Assembly (NCBI GenBank): GCA_034440615.1
Contig: JAOTOM010005148.1
Location: 596,001 to 660,000, forward strand
Length of the DNA stretch: 64,000 nt
Direction of reading: 5' to 3'
Source of the DNA: Ashinkailepas kermadecensis
Lineage: Eukaryota > Arthropoda > Thecostraca > Neolepadidae
Below are positions 10,761 to 22,440 of the stretch, one piece after another (positions within the stretch are counted from its first letter, which is position 1; every line of letters begins with the position of its first letter). Made by a program: the position numbers and the translations under genes. A model generated the notes under the pieces. It ran no database searches, had not been told where the DNA came from, and saw only the letters and a program-made list of their open reading frames with translations.

Positions 10761-11149
10761 CGGTGACCGCCTGGACACCAACATACAAGCTATTGATTAT
10801 TGGGGTCGCAGGGTGCGTGCGTCAGCCCAATTAACACTGCACCCACCGGCATAGGCTAACCGAGGGGACCCAGTACGGACCACATAGGTGCGACGATAGG
10901 CCAGGGCCAGGGTCGGCCCACTACAGCGGATCGACTTTCTGGTGCTCTATACTCGTGCTTGGCCATCTATCTAACCTGTTTCCCGTCTAATCTATTCGGA
11001 AATATTGACGACGCCCAGGCTAGACCACCAGCGATGACAAAGTATCGACTGCAGAGCGGCGCTGTGGTGACCTCACGACTGCTGACAGCATTATCACACT
11101 CAGTGGCAGGAGTTGGCAGCAACAGCATGATCTGCAAGGATATTTCAAG

Positions 11150-11820
11150 ACGCGAAATGCGGTGGTATTTTAGTACGCGAATCAGTGGTGCCATAGTCTA
11201 CAGTGGTGTTGCGGTATGCAGTTGGCAGCCGTGTTGCAGTAAATAATCCACAGCAGTTGTATTATGCAGTCTACAGCGGTGTTGAGGTATGCAGTTGGCA
11301 GCCGTGTTGCAGTAAGGAATCTGCAGCAGTTACACTATGCAGTCTACAGCGGTGTTCAGGTATGCAATTGGCAGCCGTGTTGCAGTAAGGAATCTGTAGC
11401 AGTTGCACTATGCAGTCTACAGCGCTGTTGAGGTATGCAGTTGGCAGCCGTGTTGCAGTAAGGAATCTGTAGCAGTTGCACCATGCAGTCACAGCGGTGT
11501 TGAGGTATGCAGTTGGCAGCAGTGTTGCAGTAAGGAATCTGCAGCAGTTGCACTATGCAGTCTATAGTGGTGTTGCGGTATGCAGTTTACAATGGTGTTG
11601 TATACAGTTTGCAGTAGTGTTGCCGTGCGCAATCGGCAGTGGTATTGTGGTATGCAGCCTAAAGTGGTGTTGAGGTATGCAGTCTGCAGTGGTCTTGCAG
11701 TGGTAATCGGAAATGGTGTTGCGGTATGCAGCCTGTTGTGGTGCTAAGCTACGAGGTCAGCATTGCGGTTGCGGCATGCAGCAGTTGCAGTCGTGTTGCG
11801 ATATACGGCCTGCAGTGTTT
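11150..11820. repeat. 73-bp minisatellite decaying into shorter units
   Basis: GGTATGCA recurs at about 11213, 11286, 11359, 11432, 11504 and 11578, a 72-74 base period. Each unit contains GTTGGCAGCCGTGTTGCAGT. To the right the units shorten and diverge but keep the GTGGTGTTGCGGTATGCAG theme. Confidence 0.85.
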
Positions 11821-12325
11821 CGCTGCAGCTGATCGATACTGGGCTTTCCAAGGCCGCCACCAGTTCAATAAACAAACCTCGAGACGGAGGAAGCCATCAG
11901 CTAATTTGCAAACGCTTGTTTAAGGTCGGCTCTGGCAGGTCTTGGCCATGGTGGGCTCGGAACGAGACGGCCCCGCCTCTGGCTGACCAGAAGCGCCTCA
12001 ACATGACTGTCCAATTACGCCGTCTCCGCCGCCTCACCGGCCGACACAGCGAGCCGGTGAAAACAGCGTTTAGCTGTCGGGCGCAAGTGGAGGCAATTGG
12101 CATGGCCAGTGGCTGCCGTGTGGGCACGCCACCCCTGCATTAGCGTCAGACGCGCCGGCACGGGCAGAAGGTCGCCGCGCGTCCGGCAACATCTACTGCC
12201 AGAGTCATAGTCAGAGGCAGGCACGGACCAGGAGGTAGCCGCGCGTCCGGCCACATCTGCTGCAGCATCACAGGCAAACACGGACCAGGAAGTAGCCGTC
12301 TCTAACCGCGTCGGTGCGGGGACAG

Positions 12326-12447
12326 ACCAGTTGGCACCAAGCCAGCAGTCTGAAGTGCCAGGACCAGTTGGCACCAAGCCAGCAGTCTGAAGTGCCAGGA
12401 CCAGTTGACACTAAACTAGCAGTCTGAAGTGCCGGGACCAGTTGCCG
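12326..12447. repeat. 37-bp tandem repeat, about 3.3 copies
   Basis: GACCAGTTGGCACCAAGCCA followed by GCAGTCTGAAGTGCCAG recurs at a 37-base period. A related two-copy array with GGACCAGGAGGTAGCCG lies just upstream (12150-12300). Confidence 0.8.
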
Positions 12448-12599
12448 GCGACGCACTGCGCTATCTGACACATTGCGCAGTCGAATGGCCCAGTGCAGCG
12501 CTCAATCGCGCTGGTCGGATCTCTTGCATGAGATGACGCACCTTCTGCGCGTGCCGTTGCGGCCACTCTCACACAGAGCCGGCTTGCTGAGGCGCGCAC

Positions 12600-12930
12600 C
12601 ACTTCCCAGGTGGCCGTTAGTGGGCGTTCGAGCGTGCCACTGCAGGCAAGCGATTGCGCGCATTTTTCGCCCGCTCACCTTGTTATCTTCCCATCGTCGA
12701 CGGCCATTAGCTCCGTGTCACTGTCCGCCGACAAAAACGGCGCACGGGCGACACGCGGCGGCGCGGTGGCGCTCGCAAAAACGCGCGCCGCCTCCGTGGC
12801 CGGCCAGGTCTCATCGCGCGGTTTAAAGACAGCAATCAGCCGTCAAAAACCGACCTACATCGGCCAATGAGCGGCCGGCCTTTCAATATGGCGCCGTCTT
12901 CTATCAAGGTCGGGTACGCCCAGCTCGGCA
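12600..12930. promoter_or_regulatory. CpG-rich intronic island with a CCAAT box
   Basis: A dense CpG stretch is followed by GGCCAATGAG (CCAAT at 12864-12868) and AATATGGCGCC, which resembles a YY1-type site. No ORF or donor that would make it a first exon was found. It could be an intronic enhancer or promoter; this is inference from motif content only. Confidence 0.3.
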
Positions 12931-13673
12931 GGCTGGTTTTTGCGGCGGCAGGTAGGATACACAACCGGACTTGTGCGCTCTCACTTTGACCACTCACACC
13001 AAGCACCCTTTCACGCTCCCCATCAGGCAATGCCACTCATAACTCGTCCTGAAACGGTGCCATATTAGTCCACACTCGGTCATACTCAGACTTAGCGCTC
13101 ACGACATTAAAAAAAACCCAACCCGCGACTGGCTTTCGGGCTTTTTGTCCCTTTCGTTAACCCTTGGTCCACCCACACAACTGCGACCGGGGAACTGAAA
13201 CCTCGGTGTATTAAAATCAACATCTAAAAAACCATGTTACAAAAAGAACCATGTGCCAGGCGCCATCAGCGTCAGCGTAATGGAGTGTGACGTGATGTAA
13301 GTTTTAGGAGACGATTTTTCGTGACTTATTCTGCAGTTACTACAACATAATATAGATCGTAACATAAGGCGACGTGGGGTAGGTTTAAGGGTTCAAATAT
13401 ACACGATATCTGAACAGGTAAACAGCACAGCATACCTCGACGTACATGATTGTACTTTAAATGTGTATCGCGTATTTTGGTGAACTTGACATTTTCCATC
13501 GATAAAACCGATTGCATTTCACTTTTTGAAGTCTTGCCTTGCTATACCGTCGAACAAGTAGCAGACACTCTGCTCGGATACAAACTTGTCACAGATCGCA
13601 CCAGCCGGTAGTGAACAGGTGGTGACCAGCTGACAGACCAGTGCGATTCCACCGGGCGGCGGCCGGTACTCAC

Positions 13674-14294
13674 CGAGCAGATTCTGCAGCTTGTTGTCGA
13701 CGGCGGCTCGCGACACGAACGCGCGCGACAGCCGCTCGCACTCGATCTCCTCCGGCAGTTTGGCGCGGCCCAGCTGCGCCGGCGGCGGCGGGGGCGGGGG
13801 CGGCGAGGCCGGCGGCGGCGGCGGCGACTCGGACGACTCGCCGGCCAGCCGGTCCTCACCATTGGCAACTATCCGTGGTGGCTCGCTGCCGGCGGCCGGC
13901 GGCTCACTCGGGCCGACCGCCGCCGGCTGTGCCGACACCGGCGGCGGCGGCGCCACCACCGGCTTGCAGTTCGGCTTGATCTCGCTGTACTTTGTGTAGG
14001 CAGAGAAGCGTTCGTTCTTGGCGTCGGCGATGGGCGAGCGGTAGACCGGCGGCGGCGACCCGTGACTAGCTGGTGCCGGCTCGGCGGCCGCCGGCCGGCT
14101 CAGCAGCTCCAGACTGTACTGGCGGCGCGGGTGCGACACGGCCTCCACCAGCGCCCCGTTCGGCTCGCGCACGTTCTCCTTGTCCTCCTCGGTGCCGGTG
14201 TCGGTGAGCAGCTCCTTGGCGCGTTGCTCGCGCGCTCGGAACGCGCGCAGCTCGGCGTCGGTGAACACCACGGTAGTACTCGGCTGGCGGGCCA
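13674..14294 (-). CDS. shroom: Shroom exon: proline-rich linker and start of ASD2
   Basis: This 621-base exon (2 bases, 206 codons, 1 base) has the acceptor CCGGCAG|TGGCC and the donor CTCG|GTGAGT. The protein starts ARQPSTTVVFTDAELRAFRA, an amphipathic helix rich in Arg and Glu, passes through a Ser/Pro region with runs of five and eight prolines, and ends LPEEIECERLSRAFVSRAAV plus DNKLQNLLG. The end matches the beginning of Shroom ASD2, where an L-P-x-E-I-x-C-E-x-L-S type block precedes the rest of the domain; the next exon continues in frame as V-P-G-P-G. The polyproline runs could bind profilin, SH3, WW or EVH1 partners, but this is not shown. An alternative acceptor 12 bases downstream (GCCAG|CCG) would not match the upstream phase, so I prefer 14294. 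Confidence 0.88.
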
Positions 14295-14302
14295 CTGCCG
14301 GA

Positions 14303-14790
14303 AGATGGTGGCGGTCAGATGTGGTGGTCAGATGTGGCGGTGATATGTGGCGGTCAGATGTGGTGGTGAGATGTGGTGGTCAGATGTGACGGTCAGATGT
14401 GACGGTCAGATGTGACGGTCAAATGTGACTGTCAAATGTGACTGTCAAATGTGACTGTCAAATGTGACTGTCAAATGTGACTGTCAAATGTGACTGTCAA
14501 ATGTGACCGTCAGATGTGGCGGTCAGATGTGGCGGTCAGATGTGGCGGTCAGATGTGGCGGTCAAATGTGGCGGTCAAATGTGGTGGTGAGATGTGGTGG
14601 TGAGATGTGGTGGTGAGATGTGGTGGTGAGATGTGACGCTCAGATGTGACTGTCAGATGTGACGGTCAGATGTGACGCTCAGATGTGACGGTCAGATGTG
14701 GCGGTCAGATGTGGCGGTCAGATGTGGCGGTCAGATGTGGCGGTCAGATTTGGTGGTCAGATGGGACGGTCAAATGTGACGATCGGAAGT
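14303..14790. repeat. 13-bp minisatellite, about 37 copies, abutting a shroom acceptor
   Basis: Units of the form GATGTGRCGGTCA are repeated with small blocks of variants (GACGGTCAG, GACTGTCAA, GGCGGTCAG, GGTGGTGAG), suggesting recent unequal exchange. On the minus strand many units read TCTGACC, a branch-point-like word; the last has its A 20 bases from the acceptor of exon 13674-14294. Beyond 14790 the array decays to about 15080. Confidence 0.95.
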
Positions 14791-15079
14791 GACAGATGTG
14801 TTGGTCAGGTGATGGCTAAAGGTGGCAGTCAAAGGTGATGGCCAGAGGTGGAGGTCGGAAGTGGCAACCGGGGTTGGCGGTCAAAAGTGACGGTCAGGAG
14901 TGACAGTCAGATGCGATTGCCAGAGACTAGGCTTCGAGGTGAAGATCTGCGGCGGTCAGAGGTGAAAGTAAGAGGTGATGATCACAGGTGACGGACGGTG
15001 ACGACAGTCGGAGGTGATGGTTCAATGTGACGGTCAGTAGCGACCATCAGAAATGATGGTCAGAGACGACAGTCAGGGG

Positions 15080-16440
15080 CGTCGGTGAGGTGTCGCCAAC
15101 AACAAAATCGTATCACCATCGGACTGTAAACACAGAGGCAGTAAGTGCCACATCAAATCGTCAGATTGCTATTCGACGCTTTGACCATTAGCGCGGCACC
15201 ATGTCATGGTCGCTGCAGCCGAGCTGTTCAGGGCTTCGCTCGACGTGAATGGAACTGGCGATTTGCTTTCAGGCAAGAAGCCCCTCGTCAACACTCCGTC
15301 CCCTTGAATGGAGAGGAAGGGAAAGTCGCTGCGACACGTCGAGGAGTGGAGTCAGAAACCACAGGGATGACTGAGGGGCCACAAGTCACCGAGATGAGAG
15401 AGAGAGAGCTATCGGCAGTGTCTATATGGGGTGAGTAACTCACACGCCTACCGGTCGTGTCACGGCATCAGGGGTTTCACGGGGGAACGTTTTCACGAGA
15501 AAATACTGTGAGAATCAACAGCGACAGTCCACGGGAGTCCACGGTACCGACAGACGCCGGGCCCACAAGCACGCAGAGTGTGTGCTCGTTAGCGATGGGG
15601 AGAGGCGTACCGAATGCCAAAGCCCAGGAGCAAAACACCAGCGAAGCTGCGAGTCGACAATGGGGCGACACCACCACAGAATGACTTGCCACCAGCCCGG
15701 TTTGTGGGAATGGCGTAATCGAAGCACCCTCCCCTTCCCAGTGGCTGAACAGGGACGGGGAGTTCTCGGGTGGGGCAGGTGGGACCGCGTCTCGGCCACG
15801 TGGCCGCGCAGGTGGCCTGCGCCCCATCGCACGACCAACGAGGGTTGACGAGGGCAGGCACTCCCGGCACAGGAGGCGACCCATATACGCGAGCCGCAGA
15901 GGTGCGGCGCCTGGCGCACGGCGACGCTCGTGGCGTGCACGAGAGCAGTGGCGCACATGTAGCCTGCGGCTTAAAGCATAGTGGGACGGTGAGCCCCACT
16001 CGGCGACAGGCTCTCACACGGACGCTTAATGGATTTAAATAATTTTGTACAGTCGGCCAGCGCCGCGAGCTCAAGGAGATCGGTCGGCACCGTGGCTCAG
16101 GGGAGTCGTGGTGCCGGAGATTGGCCAGGTGGAGGAGGCAGACGTGGGCAGTGTTCGGGGCTGTACGCAGGTGCAAAGTCCGAGCGAGGACAAGCCAACG
16201 GCTGACACATTCAGACGCGGTCGCCAGCCAACCGAAAACGGATACGACCACTTACTGACACCGATTTTACCCACGGATTCTCATGGACGCGGCCACACGA
16301 GCAGTCGCACCGCGAGAACATGACTGGGCTGAGCTCACCATCACGCCGCGCTGTGCTGAGCTGAACTTGGAGCCTCTGTGGCGGACGGGCCGATCTCCCT
16401 ACTTACACGTACTTACGTGCTAAGACACATCGCTCAAAAT
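15080..16440. other. intronic sequence, no supported gene
   Basis: Moderately GC-rich. Several overlapping open frames of 90-220 codons on both strands lack family resemblance, and none has splice sites matching the phase-1 to phase-1 intron it lies in. Confidence 0.4.
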
Positions 16441-16445
16441 ATGTT

Positions 16446-16976
16446 TCACATGCCCGTCCGCAATAATCCCGCGATTACTGATTGGCCACAGGGCATAACC
16501 GGACACAGAAGGACAAAGAGCGACGCAGCCTCCTCCAGTTTGTGACCGGCCAGCACGTCGGTCAACCTCCTGCCATATTCTGCTCGCTTCGGGATCTTGC
16601 ACGTTGCACCAAAAGCAATTAATGTGAGTCGCTGTCCAATTACATAATTAGTCGCCGGCTTATGGCTAGAAAGTCGCATCTGGAGCCAGGTTGGAGCGCT
16701 CCCTAGCAGTGATCTAGCCGCAGCTGCCGCAGCTAGATCTTTAGAGCCAATACCTACGGCAATTACCTCGTTCTTCTTGTCGTCAGCGACCCTCAGGGCT
16801 TCCGGGAGCCGATTAAAAATTTGGGCCGACAGAAATTCTGCCAATTCCTCAGAATCTCGCCTAGCCCGGAGCATCGGGGCATTGTTAACGAGATTCCAGC
16901 ACGTGAGGGACGGTAGAGCATGGGTGAAGTACGCGCTCTGTGTGAAGTAACTTCCCCAAATGAGAACATTGGTCAT
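16446..16976 (-). CDS. unrecognised ORF of 176 residues inside a shroom intron
   Basis: An ATG at 16976-16974 opens a 176-residue frame that ends at TGA (16448-16446); the frame is open for about 20 codons further upstream. The composition is unusually protein-like for this window: MTNVLIWGSYFTQS at the start, then a mixed helix-like region with RRDSEELAEFLSAQIFNRLP and DDKKNEVIAVGIGSKDLAAA, and a hydrophobic, cysteine-containing end. The base composition is less GC-rich than the shroom exons. No signal peptide, zinc-binding pattern or transposase motif is evident. I do not recognise a family. It could be an exon of a nested gene, a transposon or virus-derived fragment, or a chance frame. There is no clear promoter or polyadenylation signal beside it. 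Confidence 0.35.
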   Translation of the reverse strand: MTNVLIWGSYFTQSAYFTHALPSLTCWNLVNNAPMLRARRDSEELAEFLSAQIFNRLPEALRVADDKKNEVIAVGIGSKDLAAAAAARSLLGSAPTWLQMRLSSHKPATNYVIGQRLTLIAFGATCKIPKRAEYGRRLTDVLAGHKLEEAASLFVLLCPVMPCGQSVIAGLLRTGM

Positions 16977-17043
16977 GACTCGGGACAGTGGGCTCAGATA
17001 CAAACTGAACAAGTAGACGCACCGTCGCTCGAGACGATGCGGT

Positions 17044-18459
17044 CAGAGACCACTTTCAGCTGGGGAGACTTTCCCACGTGCAGCACAGCAGACGGGGCGG
17101 CCCATCTCTCTTATCGCTACTCCGCTGTCAATGCGTTTGACCGGCCCTCGCGCCATTCTTTGTACCGGCGTGGTGTCCACGTGGCACGATGGCGCCATCC
17201 TCGACTTCACAAAGGCGCAGGACCCATCGCTTCCCCAGAATTGTGTGGGAAGTGACATGGAAGTAACATGGCAAACCATGGCAGCGAAATGGCGAGCCAT
17301 GGGAGCGACAATCGATGGACGAATCTGGGGCGTCCGCAATAGGGATAAATAGTGCGAGATAAGGGCTCTAGTAGCGGAGTGTTTAGGTGCGGGAAGCTGT
17401 GTTTGGAGGGCTTGTGGGCGGGGACCTGATAGGACCCAGACGGCCAGACCAGGTCTACCCTAGCAGCCCACTTCCCATCGCTCTCTCCCGTGCCGTCAAC
17501 AATCGCCTCCGAACACATGGCCGCATTGTACAGCCATCGCCAGACCGTATCCTCACAAGATCAGATCTCACGAGTCACACTGTTTCAACATCTTCCCTTC
17601 CCCATCCGTCTACCGTCTCAACCCGCCCGGACTACAACAATGGCCCACTCGTCCCCTGCAGTCGGGGTCGGCCGTTACCAGCGGAGCTCCGGTGCACTTT
17701 TACCGGCGAGTCAGCCTACCTTCGCCGGCGCCCTTCTTGAGAGGCTGACTTCAAACAGATGGACTTTTACTGGCAACGCCCTTCGGTGACGGGACTCCAC
17801 TGCCTATCTGTGCTGGCACAGCTGTGTGTGAGGGACTGACTAGTGTCATCGCTAGCTATTGTCACCATCCACCAGCGGCGGATCTAAGCGTAATTCAACC
17901 AGTGCTCGCGGTCAGCAACCAGTTCCATTTATGCTCTTGCTTCATCTATGCGCCTTTACTGGGAGCCCTTGCTGGCCAGAGACTGAACAATGGGACGCTG
18001 ATGTTAAATGTTGCACCTCTGGTGATATGGTATATATAAGTAATAACTATTTGGAATCACAAAAGCACCGACCACATCTATACAAGAAACAAGGAACAAT
18101 GTTAATGTTTGTCCACATTAACAAACGTTGTCAAATATTACTAACACCATCTTAGCATTTTGAGACATACACGTACCTACAGGTCTACAGTGAATCCCTG
18201 TTGCCACCACGTTGGCACCGCAACCCAGAACGTACCTGCAGCAGTGTATCGCTTGCATTTTTTAAAATATACGACATACTTTTTCAAACCTAACACAAAC
18301 CGCAACAACATAATTTAACGACCATGGAAGGATGCACGGTGAATTCGTGCCCAGTTATCAAAGCTCAGTACGTTGGGCTAACGTACCAGTATACCTTGAT
18401 CGCCGCTCTAGTCTACCTGCTGAGTACTTCACTATGCATCAACTGAGTCTGTGATGTAC
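17044..18459. other. intronic sequence, no feature seen
   Basis: Mixed composition, AT-richer after 17900. No repeat array, RNA gene or coherent coding stretch was recognised. Confidence 0.4.
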
Positions 18460-18740
18460 CTTTGCTGGTGCCCTCGGTCAGCCGGCTGGCGCTGGTGGAG
18501 GCCTTGATGCGCGGCGTGCCGGCGTCGTCAGTGCGTGGAGCCGCGTACGACACGCTGCGGCCGATGGCCGCGGGTGGCGGCGGCGACACCGCCTCGCGCT
18601 GCGCCGGCGGCGACGGAGACATGGTGCGTCGGTAGCGGCCCTCGTAGCCGAACTTCCAGTCACGCCGGTGCGCCATGTACGAGTCCTTGTGGTACGTCCT
18701 GTCGGGAGAGGTGGCCGTCAGCTGGTGCTCGCGTGGCGAT
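18460..18740 (-). CDS. shroom: probable Shroom exon: basic, Ser/Pro-rich linker
   Basis: This 281-base exon (1 base, 93 codons, 1 base) has the acceptor GTGGTCAG|A and the donor AAAG|GTACAT. The protein begins SPREHQLTATSPDRTYHKDS, includes YMAHRRDWKFGYEGRYRRTM and a Ser/Pro stretch, and ends RLTEGTSK. I do not recognise a defined domain; it would lie in the long, poorly conserved middle of Shroom. Support comes from its splice sites and phases. It accepts the phase-2 donor of exon 28956-29471 and delivers the phase-1 end needed by 13674-14294. The tyrosine- and arginine-rich part has a codon pattern like that of the neighbouring exons. On the opposite strand the same stretch is also open but looks like a shadow. 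Confidence 0.7.
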
Positions 18741-18775
18741 CTGACCACGTGAGCGCGGCCCGCACGGAGCGGGTG

Positions 18776-19142
18776 CAGGCGTTTCAGGCGGGTGGCGGTA
18801 AGATGGCCGGGCAGAGTACCACGTGGGTGGAGAGTGAGGCACGAGTCGGTACAGGTCTCAGACTCGTACTACAGGCGGGTGGGGGTAAGATGGCCGGGCA
18901 GAATACTGCGTGGGTGGAGAGTGATGCGCGAGTCGGTACAGGTCTCAGACCCGTACTACAGGCGGGTGGCGGTAAGATGGCCGGGCAGAATACTGCGTGG
19001 GTGGAGAGTGAGGCACGAGTCGGTACAGGTCTCAGGTACCCGTACTACAGGCGGGTGGGGGTAATATGGCCGGGCAGAATACTGCGTGGGTGGAGAGTGA
19101 AGTACGACTCGGTACAGGTCTCGGACCCATACTACAGGCGCT
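18776..19142. repeat. 87-bp minisatellite, about four copies
   Basis: GGCGGGTGGCGGTAAGATGG recurs at about 18785, 18872, 18959 and 19048. Each unit also has GTGGGTGGAGAGTGAGGCAC and GGTACAGGTCTCAG. It begins 35 bases upstream of exon 18460-18740 and does not overlap the acceptor. Confidence 0.9.
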
Positions 19143-20200
19143 GTCAGCTGCACCGTCAGACCTCTACCGTAGAGACGTATAAAACAAACGACAAAAGCAG
19201 CGAACGGTCCATTAGTTAGTTATTAGGGCTAAAAGGCGCTTCGACCAGACACGATCGCTTGCTCCCAGCGATCGACCCATGCTTAGGCTCTATGTGTGTA
19301 CGCGATGGGTATACGACGAGGAAGTCGAGCTCGGATACAACCTAATAAGAGTTGGTGATCCCGTAAAATGCATGCGGAACGGATGCGTGGCGACGTTGAC
19401 GGACTCAGGCACCGCAGCGTCGACGCGCGACCACACACCGTGTAGAGGGAGGGGCAGCGTCATCCACCCACCCGGCAGGGAGGACACCGCTCCTCCGGCC
19501 CTCCCACTCGTCCATCAGAGGCCCATACACTCGGTCGACATCAACAATGACGTCATCAGCATCGACGTCAACAATGTCGTCACGCACCGGTGAAAAACAG
19601 CGTCGACCTCGCCTGGCCGACCGGCCACACATTTGTATCAATGCGGCGTAATCAGCGTGCAAACGCCTAAGGTGACCGCGAACGGTACGTGGGTGGACTT
19701 GAAGGATGCGAGGGCCGCTTGGGCGCGCATACACCACCGTTGGTGGTCCACGCGCTCCGATGCGGTTACAATTGGCGTCAGGGACGTAGTTATACCGGCT
19801 GCGAAGGGGGAAAATCCCGCGAACAGCAACACAGTTAGATAAATCAGTAGATGTTCACACAGAGGATGCGGTCGGTCGCAAAAGTGCGACAGCTATGCGT
19901 GAGAAAACAACGCCAATGCTTCAGAGTAGAGGACGTTTTCCACCCAGGGAGGCGAGTAGCTTCCCCCCCCCCAAGTCACAAAGGGGGACCTTTCATTCTC
20001 TTCACACTGGCAGCATCCAGATAACATCCACAATCGAACCAAGCGATCAAAGTCTTAGCCAGGCCTGTAGAAGGTCGCCGCGCCGGCCGGTTATTCACAG
20101 TCACGATCACGGCATCCGCACCACCAGTGTGGTCCGGCGCTCCGCACCTGGCCCAGCTGAACACACGGACGTGCGGTAAGGTCAGCGGCAGCCGCCGCCG
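19143..20200. other. intronic sequence with one CRE-like palindrome
   Basis: No exon or array was recognised. TGACGTCA, the palindromic CRE, is at 19548-19555. Confidence 0.4.
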
Positions 20201-21040
20201 CCGCAACACACCTGGCCATTACCCGGCCGCAAAAAGGACGCGTCGGCGGTGCGCGTGACATTCCGGCTGGGATTTTAACCGGACCGGCCGACAGTGAACG
20301 CCACCGAAGGCCGCCGCGCGGCCGAGTCCCCGACACACGGGTCACGCGTGCGGGCTGATGAACCGGGCCGGACGGCGCCGGCTCCCAGTCATTTCCACCT
20401 CCCCCACCCCCCACCGCGACAGCATCAGGACAGGCGGTTTTGTAACAGGGTGGATCGGCCGGTTGGGGCGCCTGTCGGTCGGGCGCCTGTCGGCGGTGGC
20501 GGTGGCGGCGGCGGGGCCGCTGGGCCGACACCCGGCCCGCTCCCCGGCTGAGAAAGGCGTCGCTCGGTGCCGCGCCGGGACGTGCCGGGACACAAGGCGC
20601 GACGGCGCCGCACAATGGCGTCGCCACGGCGCGTTCGGCGCGTAACGGCCGTTTTTGACGGCGAATCGCCTGCTACCGGCGGACGCCGCCGCCGCCCGCC
20701 GGAAACCAAACCGCGGCCGCCGCAAGGTCGCCGCCGGCGCGCTCGGGCGAGTGGCGCCGACCGGCTCGGCCGGCGGGTTCACCGCCGCCGACGAGGTCGG
20801 CCGCTGATGGCGCAATGCCCCCGGTCACGTGACGTGGTCAGTTCGACATGACCGCGCACCAGCGGCGGCCCGCGGGCCGAAAATGCCACCGAGCGACAGC
20901 AGCGTCGTTCGGATCGGCGCCCCGACGTGCCGCACCGTCGACGCGACTCCAAGATGAATGTCATGCCACGGCGCTTGCAGTGGCATTGCGGCAGCGCTAG
21001 ACAGTCCCGACTGACCTCCGACTGTACGTAAGCCAGACTG
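20200..21040. promoter_or_regulatory. strong CpG-rich island in a shroom intron
   Basis: Extremely CpG-dense sequence with many CGGC and GCCG runs, including GGTCACGTGACGTGG (an E-box CACGTG) near 20823. Open frames on both strands are products of composition. It may be an unmethylated regulatory island; no transcript start can be placed. Confidence 0.3.
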
Positions 21041-21044
21041 GACG

Positions 21045-21410
21045 GCGGGGAAGGGGGAGTGGGGCAGGTTGGAGCGCGCTCGTACTGGATGGCGGAGAAG
21101 GTGAGTGCGGCAGGTGGCATCGCGCTCATACTGGGCGACGGGGAAGGGGATGGGGCAGGTGGCATCGCGCTCATACTGGACGACGGGGAAGGGGAGTGGG
21201 GCAGATGGCATCGCGCTCATACTGGACGACGGGGAAGGGGAGTGCGGCAGTTGGCAGCGCGCTCATACTGGACGACGGGGAAGGGGGAGTGGGACAGGTG
21301 GCATCGCGCTCATACTGGACGACGGGGAAGGGGATCGGGCAGGTGGCATCGCGCTCATACTGGACGACTGGGAAGGGGGAGTGGGGCAGGTGGCAGCGCG
21401 CTCGTGACCC
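21045..21410. repeat. 46-bp minisatellite, about eight copies
   Basis: GGCATCGCGCTCATACTGGA followed by CGACGGGGAAGGGGAGTGGGGCAGGT is repeated at 45-47 base spacing from about 21045. Some copies have GCAGCGCGC instead of GCATCGCGC. Confidence 0.9.
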
Positions 21411-22440
21411 CGACGGGGGGCGGCGGCAGTGTGTCGGGGATGTGCGGTTTGCATTTCCGAGCGCGTTTGCAGTCAGCCGCGATGACACCATTCGGTGGCG
21501 GAGAGAGCCACTGGCGCGGCGGTCATGTACACTGTACAGGGCGGCCGTTCACCTCCAACCCCAGACCAGTTCCCTCGCAAGTCCACAGGACCAGTTCTCT
21601 CTCAAGCTCACAGACTGGTCCAGCTGCTCACGCACACCGAATCCTTCACTGAGGTCGCCTGTCGTCCGCATTCAGTCCTGAAGCCCGCATGCTGGCTGCC
21701 AGCATCTGGGTGCTAACTCTGATCGATTGGCCGTTGATTATTCGAGTTTCATGGTGCATACATTGCGGGCGGCCAGATGGCATACCTCGCCAAATAAATC
21801 TGAACCTCCTATGTCAATCCTACACCGCAATGATCAACCACGCAAATACCCGAGCGGAAAAGGTGCCGATGCCACTACATCAGGCCACCACCTGTCCGCT
21901 GGCGGCGGCGGTGAGAGTGCCACTCTCCGAACGGGCCGACATCTCAGATGTCTGGCATCATCTGACACCATCGGAGATGCCCGACACCAGACACCGCCCC
22001 AATCAGACACGCCCGACAGCCGGCTTCACCCATATCAGGCCAATCCGACAGCCGATCTGGCTCACATTGCCGAGACGCCACACAGTCCGTCGAGGGGACG
22101 CCCCGCCCATCACCTCACGTCACGTCACTTCACGTCACGTCGTGTGGCCGGGTGCGGCGACTCGTGCGGCCGCGCCGGCGCCGGTAATGCCCGTCTTTAC
22201 CGTAACGGTCGTCGTGCGCGAGCCACTCAGGCGAACATTGCCGCCAGAGTTGGCAGAGCGCAAATGGCCGACCCACCCTCACGAAGTCGAGCGACGCGGA
22301 CCGCAGTACGTGGCGACGACCAGCCGTGCTGCGTGGGCGAGGACGAGTCGTTCCGGTCGGACGAAGAGGACGAGTCTACACGGGTAGACGAGGACAGCCG
22401 AGGATCAGCCATTATAGACAGCTCGACGAGAGGTTCTGGG
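21411..22440. other. intronic sequence, no feature seen
   Basis: Overlapping open frames of 190-240 codons on the plus strand are Thr/Arg/Pro-rich and mutually overlapping; none resembles a family. CACGTCACGTCACTTCACG near 22115 is a short direct repeat. Confidence 0.4.

Noticed and set aside
10506..10788. Poly-glutamine or poly-alanine protein at the CAG repeat
   Set aside because: The repeat lies in a Shroom intron; frames on both strands are short and no exon boundaries match the phases needed.
13519..13673. Extension of the Shroom exon past LLG to a stop at 13519
   Set aside because: The frame stays open into the intron, but the good donor CTCG|GTGAGT at 13673, the loss of ASD2-like sequence after it and the phase-matched next exon all indicate splicing. 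An intron-retained short isoform cannot be excluded.
20294..20851. Overlapping Arg/Pro-rich frames in the 20-kb CpG island
   Set aside because: Open frames on both strands in several phases at once, explained by CpG-rich composition.
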